Assembly (NCBI GenBank): GCA_951799445.1
Contig: OX637290.1
Location: forward strand, 32,172,987-32,236,986
DNA: 64,000 bases
Origin: Pseudisothecium myosuroides
Taxonomy: Eukaryota; Streptophyta; Bryopsida; Hypnales; Lembophyllaceae
Reading direction: 5' to 3'
The translations under genes and the position numbers were made by a program. Shown one piece after another: positions 24,384 through 35,350 of the stretch (position 1 is its first letter; each line of letters opens with the position of its first letter). The notes beneath the pieces are model-generated. The model ran no database searches and was not told where the DNA came from. It saw only the letters and a list, made by a program, of their open reading frames with translations.

Positions 24384-25230
24384 CAGTCCCCTACCAAAAG
24401 TTTCCTAGATTGCAATTCAGACCATTCCGTTTTTCTTGACATTTTTAGTTCTGCACAATCAACAATCATATTTTACGCAATTCCAGTCAAGCATATCACA
24501 TTTTAGTTTAAAAAACCCCAAACTCCATTACTGGTGAATTTTTTCATTTAATTTTCATGGTTTTACATGATAATTCATTGAAAAATATTGGTGATGAATT
24601 TTTCAAATTTGATTGTGAATATCTCTTGGAAACATCCATACACACATCTTTCCTTCGACAAGCATCTCCAAAAAAGTTTCAATATTCTTTCTAGAGATTT
24701 CAATGTTGATGTGACAATGCCTTAATTTTGGGAAATAAATATTTCTTTATTGTAATTAGATTTTGGCTGAGTAATTGCTCCATCATGTTCAAATGTACAA
24801 AATCAATTACAATGTAAAGGACAAAAGCAAAATCTAATTACAATAAAGAGATATCTATTTTCAAATTTAGGGCATTGTCACGCCAACATTGAAATCTCTA
24901 TAGAGGGAATTGTGAAACTTTTTTGGAGATGCTTGTTGAAGAAAAAATGCGCATATGGATGCTTCCTACATATCTCCGAAATTGAATTAAAAAAATTTGT
25001 CACCAATATTTTTCAATGAATTATCATGTAAGACCATGAAAATTAAATGAAAAAATTCACCAAAAATGCAGTTATGGATTTTTTAAACTAAAATTTGATA
25101 TGCTTGATTGAAATTGCGTAAGATATGAACGTTGATTGTACAAAACAAAAAATATCAAGTGCATTCTACATTGTGCAAAGGAAAGTGAATGATCCAAATT
25201 GCAATCACAAAAACTTTTGGTAGGGGACTA
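24384..25230. mobile_element. Tc1/mariner-like foldback MITE, TA target duplication
   Basis: This is an 847 bp element whose two ~400 bp halves are inverted repeats of each other. Left terminus CAGTCCCCTACCAAAAGTTT; right terminus AAACTTTTGGTAGGGGACTA. TA dinucleotides flank both ends (24382-24383 and 25231-25232). The CAGT...AAAAGT terminus and TA duplication match the Tc1/mariner pattern. The arms meet near 24800 around a short AT-rich centre. There is no ORF and no transposase. Confidence 0.7.
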
Positions 25231-25269
25231 TACAATGTGCATCAGGGTTGGATTTGCAAACGACATTTA

Positions 25270-25799
25270 CGGCCACTTTACACCTAGAAGCTAGGCCAAT
25301 TCTCCTTGAAGCCAATTGCACAAAATTTCAGCCCCTTTTGGGCTAGAGGCAGTCCTCAACTACCCATTAGAATAAGATTATAATGGGGGTCAATTCTCCC
25401 ATATGTAAAGGCCTTAAGGCTAAAAAGCCGAGGTGATTCAATAAAACCTACAAAAGAGGGAGAGAGGAATTGAAATTTTCAAGGCCACTTTACACCTAGA
25501 GGCCGATTGCACACAATCCAATGCATTTGATTTGTTGAAAAATAATAATATTTTATAAATAAAAATTTTAATTGAAATCTAACATTGGCACCGAGGCCAA
25601 CCATTTTTGGTGCATATTCAACGAGCTCAAGCCATGTAAGATCATGTCTTTTTTGAATAAAAAATTCACTCCACCAAATTGGCCTGGCCTCTAGTTGTGA
25701 AGGGGTTGGGGCTGATTTTAGCATTTTGTCCAATCATAAGTAAGAATTCTTGGCCTTTGACACAACAAATTGGCCTAGCCTTTAAGTATAAAGCGGCCC
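25270..25799. mobile_element. Harbinger/Tourist-like MITE, TTA target duplication, with nested partial copy
   Basis: The left terminus reads CGGCCACTTTACACCTAGA. The right terminus, read inwards, is GGGCCGCTTTATACTTAAA, followed in both by a GCTAGGCCAATT-type block. TTA flanks both ends (25267-25269 and 25800-25802). Three-base TTA/TAA duplications are typical of PIF/Harbinger. A second terminus (GGCCACTTTACACCTAGAGG) starts near 25483 and an inverted partner (GGCCTGGCCTCTAGTTGTG) lies near 25680, suggesting a nested relative. Confidence 0.6.
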
Positions 25800-25802
25800 T
25801 TA

Positions 25803-26363
25803 ATGTCCTAAAGTAACTAAAGTAACTAAAGTATTCTGGTCTAAAAGGCTACCATTTGAGGGGTGGTCTACTTTTTTTTTTTATAGGTCTTCATTAATAG
25901 AAATATTTTTAGCTCATTTTTTAGAGACAGAAAAAAAAGATGTGGAACTTAACAGAAGTGGTTTTGTATTTTTTCAAGCATTTTTGAATTATTGTCTTAT
26001 GAATTTTCAAAGATTTGGGGCATAGGCACCTATTTGTGGATCTCCCAAAATCCATCCACTTGCAACTTGTAAAGAAATGTGAGGAAATCAAAGACAATGA
26101 TTGGCTCTTGCAATTAAAAAAAAACAATTTTTTATCAATTCACTCAACAACTAAAGTGTGTCATTTAACATTTCCATTCTACAATTAATTGTAGTGGTAA
26201 TTTGAAGGAGATTGGTGCTTTTAGAGTAGACTACATTACACCTAATTTTGACTCCTTTCTAAAATTGACCCCTACAAATTTTTGCCTAAAATGTACTCTC
26301 ACTATTCATGAGAGTCTAGGATTTGGAGAAACCTATTTTTAGCACTTTTGATATATTCATAGT
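25803..26363. other. AT-rich intergenic DNA, nothing recognised
   Basis: I see no gene. There is a T run near 25871-25882 but no longer structure. Confidence 0.4.
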
Positions 26364-26941
26364 TTAACCCCTAAAGGACCGGAGGGGTGTCTAGATTTCC
26401 AAAATTGTAAAGATCTATTATAAAATGCAATTTAGAAGAATATTTTAATGATGAACTTTAAACAATAGTTATAAAATGCTATTTATAGATCACATCCATA
26501 CGGTTAGATCAACAAAAATACATACCAATATTTTTCAATAAAACTTGAAGCCAAAAATTGGAAATACCTTCTAAAATCAATTGTAGATTGAATATTTATG
26601 ATTTTTAAAATATTCTTTTTTTCTATAAGTTTAAAATATTGAGTCCTAATTATAGTGATTTTTAAAGATTTTTATTTGACTTTTTGATTCAAGTCATTTT
26701 TGAAGGGTCATTTTTTGAACTGAAAAAGTTACTTTTTGAGGCTAGACCTCCCGATAACTTTTGAATTATAGAATATTTGCAAAGCAAAATCTTCATAATC
26801 TAAAGCGTACAAATGTTAAAGAACTAATATAAGAATCTTGAAAAAAAATTGATGGATGAGAAAACGCATTTCGGTGAGTTTGGGACGTGTTTGCATTCAT
26901 TCGTTGTTCAAAATCTGCACTCATGGTCCTTTAGGGGTTAA
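26364..26941. mobile_element. TTAA-bounded piggyBac-like MITE, family 1, copy B
   Basis: It is bounded by TTAA at 26364-26367 and 26938-26941, with termini CCCCTAAAGGACCGG on the left and GGTCCTTTAGGGG on the right. This is a perfect 13 bp inverted repeat. It is homologous along its length to copy A at 7219-7788 and nearly the same size (578 against 570 bp). No ORF is shared by the two copies, so the element is non-coding. Confidence 0.85.
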
Positions 26942-27128
26942 TCATGCGGTGTCCAAAAAATGCATTCTAATAGAATCTAGAAGGGTCGTGCAAGAAACAC
27001 GTACTACAAGATCCTACGGTTACATGTGTCCAAAAATGTTTTTTTTTCCAAAATTTGGTACTTGTGCTCAAAATGGTAGTTTTCGAGCGTTTTTGGGGAA
27101 AACATAGTCAAGGAACTTATGGGGTTAA
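26942..27128. mobile_element. Right-end fragment of a TTAA element, family D
   Basis: The segment ends GGAACTTATGGGGTTAA, with TTAA at 27125-27128. It contains the ACTACAAGATCCTACGGTTA and CGAGCGTTTTTGG blocks shared with 11200-11333. Only the right ~190 bp is present. The left part is missing where copy B of family 1 ends. Confidence 0.6.
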
Positions 27129-28352
27129 TTATGAAGCTTCACATAGGCTAGGCACACCCATTATGGACTCTCTTCCAATTGCTCGAAGAAACATTTCAAG
27201 GGACTGAAATCTAGGACTGGTGTAGATAGGAACACAATTGGAGAGAAGGTTTGCAGTGAGTATGCACACCTTCCCAGTACCCATGTACCGTATGTGAAGG
27301 TCTGATTCGGCAGTGAAGTGTTGAATTAGTTTCTTTTTCAGGCACAAAGGGATTCGGCAGGTGGTATATTCTAGGATTTACTAGAAATTCACTTGTAATC
27401 TTCCAAAAATTTCATTTCTAATATTTTCAAAAATTTAGACATCCGAAAAAATGCCTAATTTATGTCTGAATCTGACCTTCACGTAGGGTACTGACTTATT
27501 AGCAATTCTCACAAAACCCGTAACTGATAACTTATCAAGGTTTTAGAAGTTCAATTCTGCTTTATCACACTCGGGATTTCTCCTGTAGCTTGTCAATTCA
27601 GTTTTGGTGCTCTCTCCATCCAACTTTAAACTTACAGCTTCTCAAGAGCTGGATTCTGGTGCCAACTCTCTGTCACAAACACTACCAGTACCCTATTTCA
27701 ACTTTATGTCGGAATCAACTGAATTTTGCTATTACCCAGGGCTGAATTTCCGCTATACCGGTACTGTCTGTAAAATTGAGGACAAGGTGACCCACTAAAT
27801 AAATGCCTACCACGGCAGCCATGCATGGGCGAACTTCCTCTCCAAAACAGTTATAATTCGGGGGCAAATGTGGTTGCAAAATAAGGAGTACATAAATAAA
27901 TATAAGGTGACAACTGATAGATGTTGGAAGTATGACGAGAAGAAAATATGCTAGCTCTGGACCTCTCTCACTCTCTCCTTTTGTCATGTGGACTTTGATT
28001 TTGGGTCTTGAACTTCCTTCATGCCAACCCAATTGGACCGGAGTTCTTCTTCTTTGAGAGGTACTAAGAATGTCATAACGGCTTAGACTGGAGTGGTGGA
28101 AGTAGAAATCCTTGTCAAAAGACTGATGTGTTTAAGAATCCTTCCATTAATATTGCATGACCAACTAAGAGTCACCAATTTGGAGAGAGCAAATTTGACG
28201 GTGAATGATGGAGACTCCTCTGACTGTAACATCTCATGGAAAATCAAAGTGCTCTGCAGTTAAAAGCTCGATCTCCAGACTACTATTGAAAATTGAAAAG
28301 TTTGATGATAAGTTAATTGCATATTAACTGCACAAGGAATATGATACAGTTC
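27129..28352. other. Intergenic, nothing recognised
   Basis: Mixed-composition DNA with short ORFs only. I recognise no protein and no repeat. Confidence 0.4.
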
Positions 28353-28403
28353 TTAACCCCTCAAGGACCAAGGCCATTTTTCTGTAAAAAAAAACACTCG
28401 AAA

Positions 28404-29228
28404 CTCCAAGTGGATAATTCAACTCCCCTCAATTTTTGGTCTGATTGGAAGGACCTTTGGCATAAGACACAATCTCAAAAAGAAGCAATGTTTATGAGAT
28501 CTGTCTGGCACAATGCAGTTGCAATCCATTCTTAGAGAGCCCTTATCAACCCGGGTATTGACGCAATTGTTGCATTGCAACTTCAAGGAGACTCTATCCA
28601 TAATTTTATTATTGCCCATGAGCCACAAGAGGTATGGGAATATGCCCAATCAATCCTTTACTATATTTGAGGGACACAACTTATCATGGGACCCCACACT
28701 AGATTCAATTCTACCTAGTATCTCGTCCAGTGCATTATTAGAGACACACTTCTCCACAGGTTTGCCAATCTCTGCATCATTTGGACTCTACTTAGAGGGT
28801 CTTTCATTATGGATCATTTGAATTTCCCGTAACAATAAGGTCTTTACACAATCAGAGTGGCCATAGGGCGGGCCATGGGATTACACTCAGATAGCCTTAT
28901 GGGAAGCATTATTGGAGGAGTTATTGGACTTGGGTCATGCGGCTTAGAATAGAGCACAGAGCATTGCCCGTCAGCATCCTCATCGCACGGATAAAGTGCG
29001 AGCTAAGTTTGAAAAGGTCTGGCTTCAGTCACTGGTCCTGATTAATAGGAAAGAGGGATCTATCTTCTAGAATAGAGAGGGCCCTCATATGTGTTCCTTT
29101 GAATAGTTTTTTAGTGGTTTGTGCTTCATTTGTGTTCTTTCATATTCATTTTCTCTTCACTGCCCAGACTTTGTGGCTTGGCTGATGTGTATTTGGTTTT
29201 TATTTAATGCATGGGATTTCCGATTTGT
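28404..29228 (+). pseudogene. LINE C-terminal (zf-RVT-like) fragment, degraded
   Basis: Reading across frames on the plus strand gives LWHKTQSQKEAMFMRSVWHN, AVAIHSWRALINPGID, AHEPQEVWEYAQSI, then NNKVFTQSEWP and RTDKVRAKFEKVWLQSL. This matches the order of the region after the reverse transcriptase in plant LINEs (the zf-RVT region and the tail behind it). The expected cysteines are gone and stops interrupt it. It sits inside a TTAA-type element. The family call rests on pattern memory, so confidence is moderate. Confidence 0.45.
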
Positions 29229-29925
29229 TCAAAAAAATTTTACTCAAACTGCCATTTCTGCAACATTCATCTAAGAATTTTCTTTTGTAGAATTGAACTA
29301 TAGGATCTTTTACTTTACTTGTCTCAGATCATGCGGCGAAAATTTCACAAAGTTTGACCATACAAATTGGAAGATATTACCATTCAAAGTTGGAATTTTT
29401 TTTTTAATGTTGGCTTGCAACTTTGACTGCCATTTGTGGAATTTTTGGGGGCTGCAAACTTTGAATTTTTAAAATTTTGTATGTTAAATAATTGAATAGA
29501 AAGTCTAGAAATTTAAAAAAAAATTTAAAAAATGGATTATCATTCTTTAAAAAATTACAAAGTAGTAGTGGGTCCAAAATTGTAAGAAAAACTACATCAC
29601 AAATAGCTCTAAGATGGGATTGAAACACAATAATCCCAATGGTGAGAGTGTTTAGCAAGCAAACTTAACCTCATCAAACAATTTTTTTGAAAAATTGTGA
29701 AAATTGCATTTAGAAATGAATCTTATAAGTTAATTTTTCAAAAAGATGGCTTACATTGCCCGAAAACCAAGATTGTTCATAACTTTCAAATCACTAATCA
29801 AATGGAATGAATCAAAGCTTCACATGTAAACAAAAGTAAGATCTATAAGAAATAAAAATAAAAATTAATTTCAATTTTTTGTGGATTTTTTTGGCTGGTA
29901 ATGTGACAATTATGGCATAATTATA

Positions 29926-30002
29926 GAAATATAATTTTCATTTCAAGCGGTAATGGCAAATTTTTTGCTCCCAAGTACCGCTTGAAATGAAAATTATATT
30001 TC
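29926..30002. repeat. Perfect 27 bp inverted repeat, 23 nt loop
   Basis: The arms are 29926-29952 and 29976-30002, each holding TTTTCATTTCAAGCGGTA or its complement. They match without a mismatch, although the surrounding element is badly decayed. Confidence 0.9.
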
Positions 30003-30060
30003 CACAAAGCTGATAGGTTTTTCTATCTTATGAGAAAATTTCAAAAAAATAAATTTTTGA

Positions 30061-30640
30061 TCTTTTTAATAAATTCATTTATTAATAATTTATGATCTTT
30101 TAAATAAATTCATTGCGATTGGTAATTATTATTGGTCTTGAAATAAAATATTGTGCAATATAACCGTAAAGCTAGTTGACTTTGCAAAGGGTATCTGAGG
30201 GTGCAATCCTTAAAAAAAATAAGGATATAAGTGTGAACCCCAACTAATTAATATGAGGGTTGATATTTTTTCTCTACTAATTATTTTGTACCCTATCATT
30301 ATGTAATTTTCTAATGTGGGTCATTAAAGGAGGGGTGTACATTAATTGTAATTTCCAACTGCAATGAATATATCATATGCTACATTTGTTCAATTTTTTG
30401 GAACTACTTACTATTTGATGCATGGATGTCTTGAAATTCATATCTAATTCCACAAAGCTCAAAAAAATATGAAATGACTTGGGGTGCATGCCAATTTTAA
30501 TTGTCTCAAAATTCATATGTAATTCCACAAAGTTCAAAAAAAATATGAAACAACATAGGATAGATGCCAATTCCATTTGTATTTGAAGGAAAACTTTTAG
30601 GATAATATTTCAAAAAGTCTTACCTCCCAAAATTTAGTTT
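30061..30640. other. AT-rich DNA with a short local duplication
   Basis: A segment with AATTCATATCTAATTCCACA recurs about 75 bp later (near 30434 and 30510), followed each time by CAAAAAAATATGAAA. Nothing else was recognised. Confidence 0.4.
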
Positions 30641-32779
30641 TTGCACTAAAATGGGCGGTTTATGGACTTCAAACATGCAGTTTGGGAAAACATGTAGTTT
30701 AGGGAACATGCATTGCAGAATAAAATGTCCAAATAGACATTGCAGGTACAAAATAGAAACACAAGCATGCATTGAAGTACTGCGGAAGCTTGAGCCAATA
30801 AATTCAAATACAAAATAAAGCCCAAAACAATGAACACATTAACACTTGAAGTTGACATAATACTTTGCAAATCAGCCCACACATTCAAAAAAAATAGAAA
30901 GCAAGCACCACACTAATCTAAGAGAAATGCAACCCAATTCAAACTATTTTTATCTCATATTGTGTTGAAAAATACAAGGAATACACAAAAGAAATTATAA
31001 TGGGGTGTATCTACATGCTTTGACAAAATGCTGCCTTTAACATCAATTTTTTTGTTTTCACTACAAGATATCACCAAAAAAATATACTAATGCAACATGG
31101 CCCAAAAAAATGTTGTAGCAAGAGGCAAAATGTCAAATAAAACAAAAATGGAAAAAACTGCCGCCTAAAAGCGTTGCTTCCACTATGAGGGTGCAACCCA
31201 CATGAAGTCCATCATGCGCCAATCTACACCCTGTTAGATTGAGGTCCGTACCTGGCAACCTTCCTTGAGGATGTCTCGGAAGCAAGACAGTTTGGGAGTC
31301 GATAGATCCTACAACGGTGAAAGGCGCTCCGGCATTGTTTTTGCCAATGCCCACGTAGTCGTAAAGATATCCACAGAGAGATTAAATGTAGAAAAGAAGT
31401 ATTGACGACGAGATCCCCCATGTGTTGTTTATTCCCAGGCAAGGTCAAACTGGGCCAAGCAAAGCGCTGCAAACTCAACACGGGCGAAGAGCACATCGTG
31501 CCACTCTTTCTTCATCATCAAGAATTGAGCCAACTCTTACAATCCATATACTCATTTATGCGTCCCTTGATCACCAGTGTCCCAACCACATTGAACACCA
31601 CTATATCTCACTACGAGTCAAGGCAATATCACATTTGTTGCAATCTCCTTGACGAGATCAACATTACTGAGAATCTCAAGATTTGAAGGTTTGCTATGCC
31701 CCACAATCACAACAAATAAGAATTGCAAGAGATGGATTAGGGCGATGAGAATGGAAAATGTAGTAGCAGTTCACAAAAGAAAGAAGAAAGAAGCATTTTC
31801 CAAACAAGTGCCAAAAACAAACCACAAATACTTCTACAACCCCACGCAATAGACCATGATAGAATTGCACAAAATTGACCAAAATCTAGAATCCATTGGA
31901 AACAAATTGAAATGCAACAACTAACGATGAAAATAGGCAACGACGCACTATTGCAAAACCCTTGTGGAAGCCAAAAAAGAAGGAGAACTATCAAACCGAT
32001 ACAACTAAACCAAAAAAGAATTAGGGTTTAGGACGAACTATGAATGTTGTGCAAGTGCCTTGTTCTCGCGCGTCCCTAGACGCCAGGTCAAAATTGCTGG
32101 AGCGACATCAACTTCAAAAAACTCCAATGGTGGGGGTACCACAAAAACATTGCTACCAATTTCTCCCCGACTATTAAGGCAACTTCGCTTAGAAACCCCT
32201 CCAATGCAATCACCCTCTTGAGGAATAATGTAAACTCGCTCATATACTGGATTCATCGCCTCAAACTAATTCAAGATGCGACATTGGTCATCAAAGTCTC
32301 AAAATTGGAACAACCAATTCAAACATCCCCCCTTCTCCGAATGCACCCACAATTTGCATAAGTGTCACCACTTTGGCAAAAATTGGCCTCATAAGCTCTA
32401 ACTGCACGCCGTCATTTATAAGTGCATACAACTTGATCTTCAAATTCAAACTCAGTTTGCATGCTTGAAACCACAGCAAGTCATCAACAACTACTAAGCC
32501 AAACCCCTAAACTCTAATGCATAAATTACAATTGAAACCAACACATAAGTAGAACACTAAGCCTTCTATAGTCCAGCAGACTCTATGCGATGAACAGTTG
32601 TATGTCAAGTCCTATTGATTTGACACCGTGGATTTGTCGGACGTCCATCCAACGGCCAAGATTGTTGCATGTGGATCAAAGTCTCCAAGACACTAGATCA
32701 AATGCCAACTGCCAGCCCTAAATTCAAAATTAAGAAGTCAGCTACCACACTTAAATCACAAATTAAGACTTTCGTTCCA
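30641..32779 (-). other. Unassigned coding-like relics on the minus strand
   Basis: Several minus-strand stretches look protein-like: 32291-32479 (RPIFAKVVTLMQIVGAFGEG), 32038-32256 (NPVYERVYIIPQEGD; EVDVAPAILTWRL), 31224-31496 (KQHMGDLVVNTSF) and 31133-31354 (GIGKNNAGAPFTVVGSIDSQ). The frame changes between them and stops intervene, so an intact gene is unlikely. I do not recognise the family. Captured gene pieces or a decayed element ORF are both possible. Confidence 0.3.
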
Positions 32780-33713
32780 TTCACCCCTAAAGGACCAAGG
32801 CCTTTTTTTTGCCAATAAACACTCAAAACTACCATTTCTTTAGCAAAGAGTAAAAAATATTGAAAATTATTTTTTTCCCACATATAACCATAGGATCTTA
32901 CACCTAACTAGTAAAAGAGTGTGCAAAAAAAAATTCAGAATTTTTGACCGCAGAGATTGCAAGATATCTACGTTTAAAGTGAAAAAAACAAGTTTTTCAG
33001 CACATTGCGGGACTAGATTTTTTGACTTTAAACATTTTTAACTTAAAATTTTTGAACTACAGAGTTTTGAGCTTTAAATCTTTATAGTGGAGAATTGAGT
33101 TGAGAGTCTAGGAAAAAAAAGGAAATTCAAAAAAACTTAATTATCATTCTTTAAAAAATTGTTGAGTAGAAGTAGGTACGAGATAGACGGAAAATCTAAA
33201 ATATTCATATATTTTAGATGGAATTAAAATGCACTAATCCCAATGGTGAGATTGTTCTAGCAAGTAATATAAACCATGCAAAAAAAAATGAAAAATTTGA
33301 AAAATTGCATTCAGAAATGCATCCTACAAGTTATTTTTTTCAAGAAGATGCTCTAACTGCCCGAAAAACAAGAATGTCCATAACTTTCTCATAACAAATC
33401 CAAATGAAATGAATCAAAGCTTTTCAGATAGACAAAAATATAATCTATGAGAAAAAAAATATTAAGAAAGATTCAAATTTTTGTTAATTTTCTTTTTGCT
33501 GCCCAGGTTGCCCGCCATCCCCTGGTTTGAGCTTATTTGGTCATAATTTTTTTTCCCGGACACCAATTGTGAAAAAAATTATATTCCCACAAAGCTTATC
33601 AGTTTTTCTATCTTCAAAAAAAGTTTCAAAAAATCACAAAAAAATTTCAGCCCGTAGATACCTGCCCGAAAACGCATTTGTCCCCCAAACGGACAACGGT
33701 CCTTTAGAAAATA
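32780..33713. mobile_element. TTAA-type MITE, family D, decayed ends
   Basis: The left end is TTCACCCCTAAAGGACCAAGG (TTAA mutated to TTCA). The right end is GACAACGGTCCTTTAG followed by a decayed terminus. The element is the reverse complement of 47206-48123 over its whole length, including CCGAAAACGCATTTGTCC and the GCTGAAAAACTTG block. Length is about 934 bp. It is non-coding. Confidence 0.65.
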
Positions 33714-33939
33714 AAAGGGGGTATCCTAACTCTACTTTTTTTTCTAATGCATCCAATTATTCCACACCCTATAGTATTTAGAATACATTCAATGACATTT
33801 TACATATATAATAATATAAATAATATTTTATAATTTATTTGATCCAATGTTTTTTTTGCACCCTACATTTGTTTTCACCTATATTTCTACTTCAATTGCT
33901 TATGGCATCCCTTGAGTACAAGTCCTCTAAAGGAAATTT

Positions 33940-34810
33940 GACCACATGTAGCTTTCTGTGGTTGAGGTCACCTTTTTATGCCAGAGCTCTTGAATGTCTC
34001 TTCAAATAGAGACAAAGAATATAATGGAAGACATAAAGACCCATTGACAATGATGCCTCTTTTTGTAGAATTAATCTTAGCCTTGCACTAGTATTAAAGG
34101 CTCTTATGGATCCTACCTTGTAGAAAGGTATCCACCAAGAGAGCAGACAAGTGCATGCCAAAGGGCATCCTTAGAAGCTTATAGATGTTTCTACTTTCAA
34201 CGCACACACACTACAAGAGAAAGGGGTGTTTTAAGTAGTGTCCTGGACATCACGTCTTTTAAGTAACGTCTTTTAAGTAACGTCTTTTAAGTAAGTTTTT
34301 AAGTAAAATTTTACTAAAAAGACAATCTTTTTAGTAAAATTTTACTTAAAAACTTACTTAAAAGACGTTACTTAAAAGGCGTGATGTATAGGACACTACT
34401 TAAAACACCTCTTTCTCTTGTAGTGACAATATTGAGGTGATGGGTCCATGGGGACGGGTAGCTAGGACTTTTGAACTCCAACACCTTTGAAAATTGGTCT
34501 AGTTAAGAATCAACCTTGAGGCTAATCAAAACTATTCCAACATCAATATTGTGTATCTGACTAAGCTTTCTTTGTCCAATAAGGTGAGAGAGGTATCGTC
34601 AGTGAATTGAACAATTACTTACTCTCTCCCGCTTCCAAGGAGAGTGATTCTTTTTACCAAACCAACTATGACTCCTTCCTTCATTATTACATGAAGTACC
34701 TCGGCCACGATCAGAAAAAGTAGGGGGTAAGTGGCAGCCTTGCCTTATCTCCCTTTTTAATTGAAAACGGGAGAGATTGGGATCCGTTAACTTTAACAAA
34801 GGCTCAAATA
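33940..34810 (-). pseudogene. LINE reverse transcriptase fragment (3' part), interrupted by a MITE
   Basis: The minus strand carries REIRQGCH near 34755 (RT motif RxIRQGCPL), QFTDDTSLTLLDKESL near 34600 (the catalytic F/YxDD box), then LRMPFGMHLSALLVDTFLQG and a KINSTKRGIIVNGSLCL segment near 34000-34160. These are the ordered segments of plant LINE RTs after the fingers. Stops and frameshifts break it. The CACTA-type MITE at 34209-34425 sits inside it. Confidence 0.75.
34209..34425. mobile_element. CACTA-type MITE with ACA target duplication
   Basis: This 217 bp near-palindrome starts CACTACAAGAGAAAGGGGTG and ends CTCTTTCTCTTGTAGTG. It is flanked by ACA on both sides (34206-34208 and 34426-34428). 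The interior has three tandem copies of CGTCTTTTAAGTAA. It differs in sequence from the CACTATAAG family at 13.3 and 15.5 kb, so it is a second CACTA-like family. It interrupts the LINE relic. Confidence 0.9.
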
Positions 34811-34960
34811 TTGACAAAGAGCATTCAAATCATTGCGGAGCACTCGAATCATTCCCTAATTTTTCTCAAGTCAAACTTCTCCGAGGCTTTTGATACAATC
34901 GACTAGGCTTTCTTGTCTAGAATTATGAAGGCATTTGGAATTCCGTTGGGGTTTATCAGC
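34811..34960 (+). pseudogene. LINE RT fragment (5' part) in inverted orientation
   Basis: The plus strand reads SNFSEAFDTID (stop) AFLSRIMKAFGIP. This is the RT motif usually seen as DFEKAFDxxxW, which in the protein precedes the IRQGC motif found on the opposite strand next door. The 5' part is therefore inverted relative to the 3' part. Confidence 0.6.
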
Positions 34961-35350
34961 ATGAGAAGTTGAGTTTGATTCATACTAATATGTGATGGTT
35001 CAGAAAAATTGATTCTTATTGAAATGGGATGGCTAATATGGTTGACAATCTAAGTCGCTTGTTCATATTGGGATAAGATGGCTGAGATTCTTAAAAAATT
35101 GAGTTTGGCTCATGCTAATATGTGATGGTTAAGAGGAGTTGATTCATGCTGAGATGGGATGGCTGATATGGTTGACAATCTAAGCTTTCTCATGACGGGA
35201 TGGAATGGCTGAGATTCTTGAGAAGTTGAGTTTGGCTCATGTTGACATACATAGTTTAGAAGAGTTGACTCTTGCTAAGATGGAATGGTTGAAAAATTCG
35301 AATTGGTTCATGCTAGGATGATTAGGAATCTAAGTTGGTTTATAGATTCA
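34961..35350 (+). repeat. Tandem repeat, ~130 bp unit, about three copies
   Basis: GAGTTTG(A/G)(T/C)TCAT recurs at 34971, 35101 and 35228, with GATGGTT(C/A)AGA and GATGGGATGGCTGATATGG blocks between. The copies are diverged. It abuts the inverted LINE fragment and could be derived from its end, but I see no coding signal. Confidence 0.65.

Larger units (their letters stand above)
28353..30060. mobile_element. TTAA-type element, family D, interrupted by a LINE fragment
   Basis: The left end is TTAACCCCTCAAGGACCAAGG at 28353. The sequence then matches the element at 32780-33713 for about 50 bp, stops near 28404, and resumes near 29230 with the CAAACTGCCATTTCTG block. It continues through segments shared with 33240-33620 (ATGAATCAAAGCTT; CACAAAGCTGATAGGTTTTT). 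The right terminus was not found. The interruption carries LINE-like coding sequence listed separately. Confidence 0.5.

Noticed and set aside
28419..28821. ORFs at 28.4-28.8 kb as independent genes
   Set aside because: Read together across frames they fit a degraded LINE C-terminal region better.
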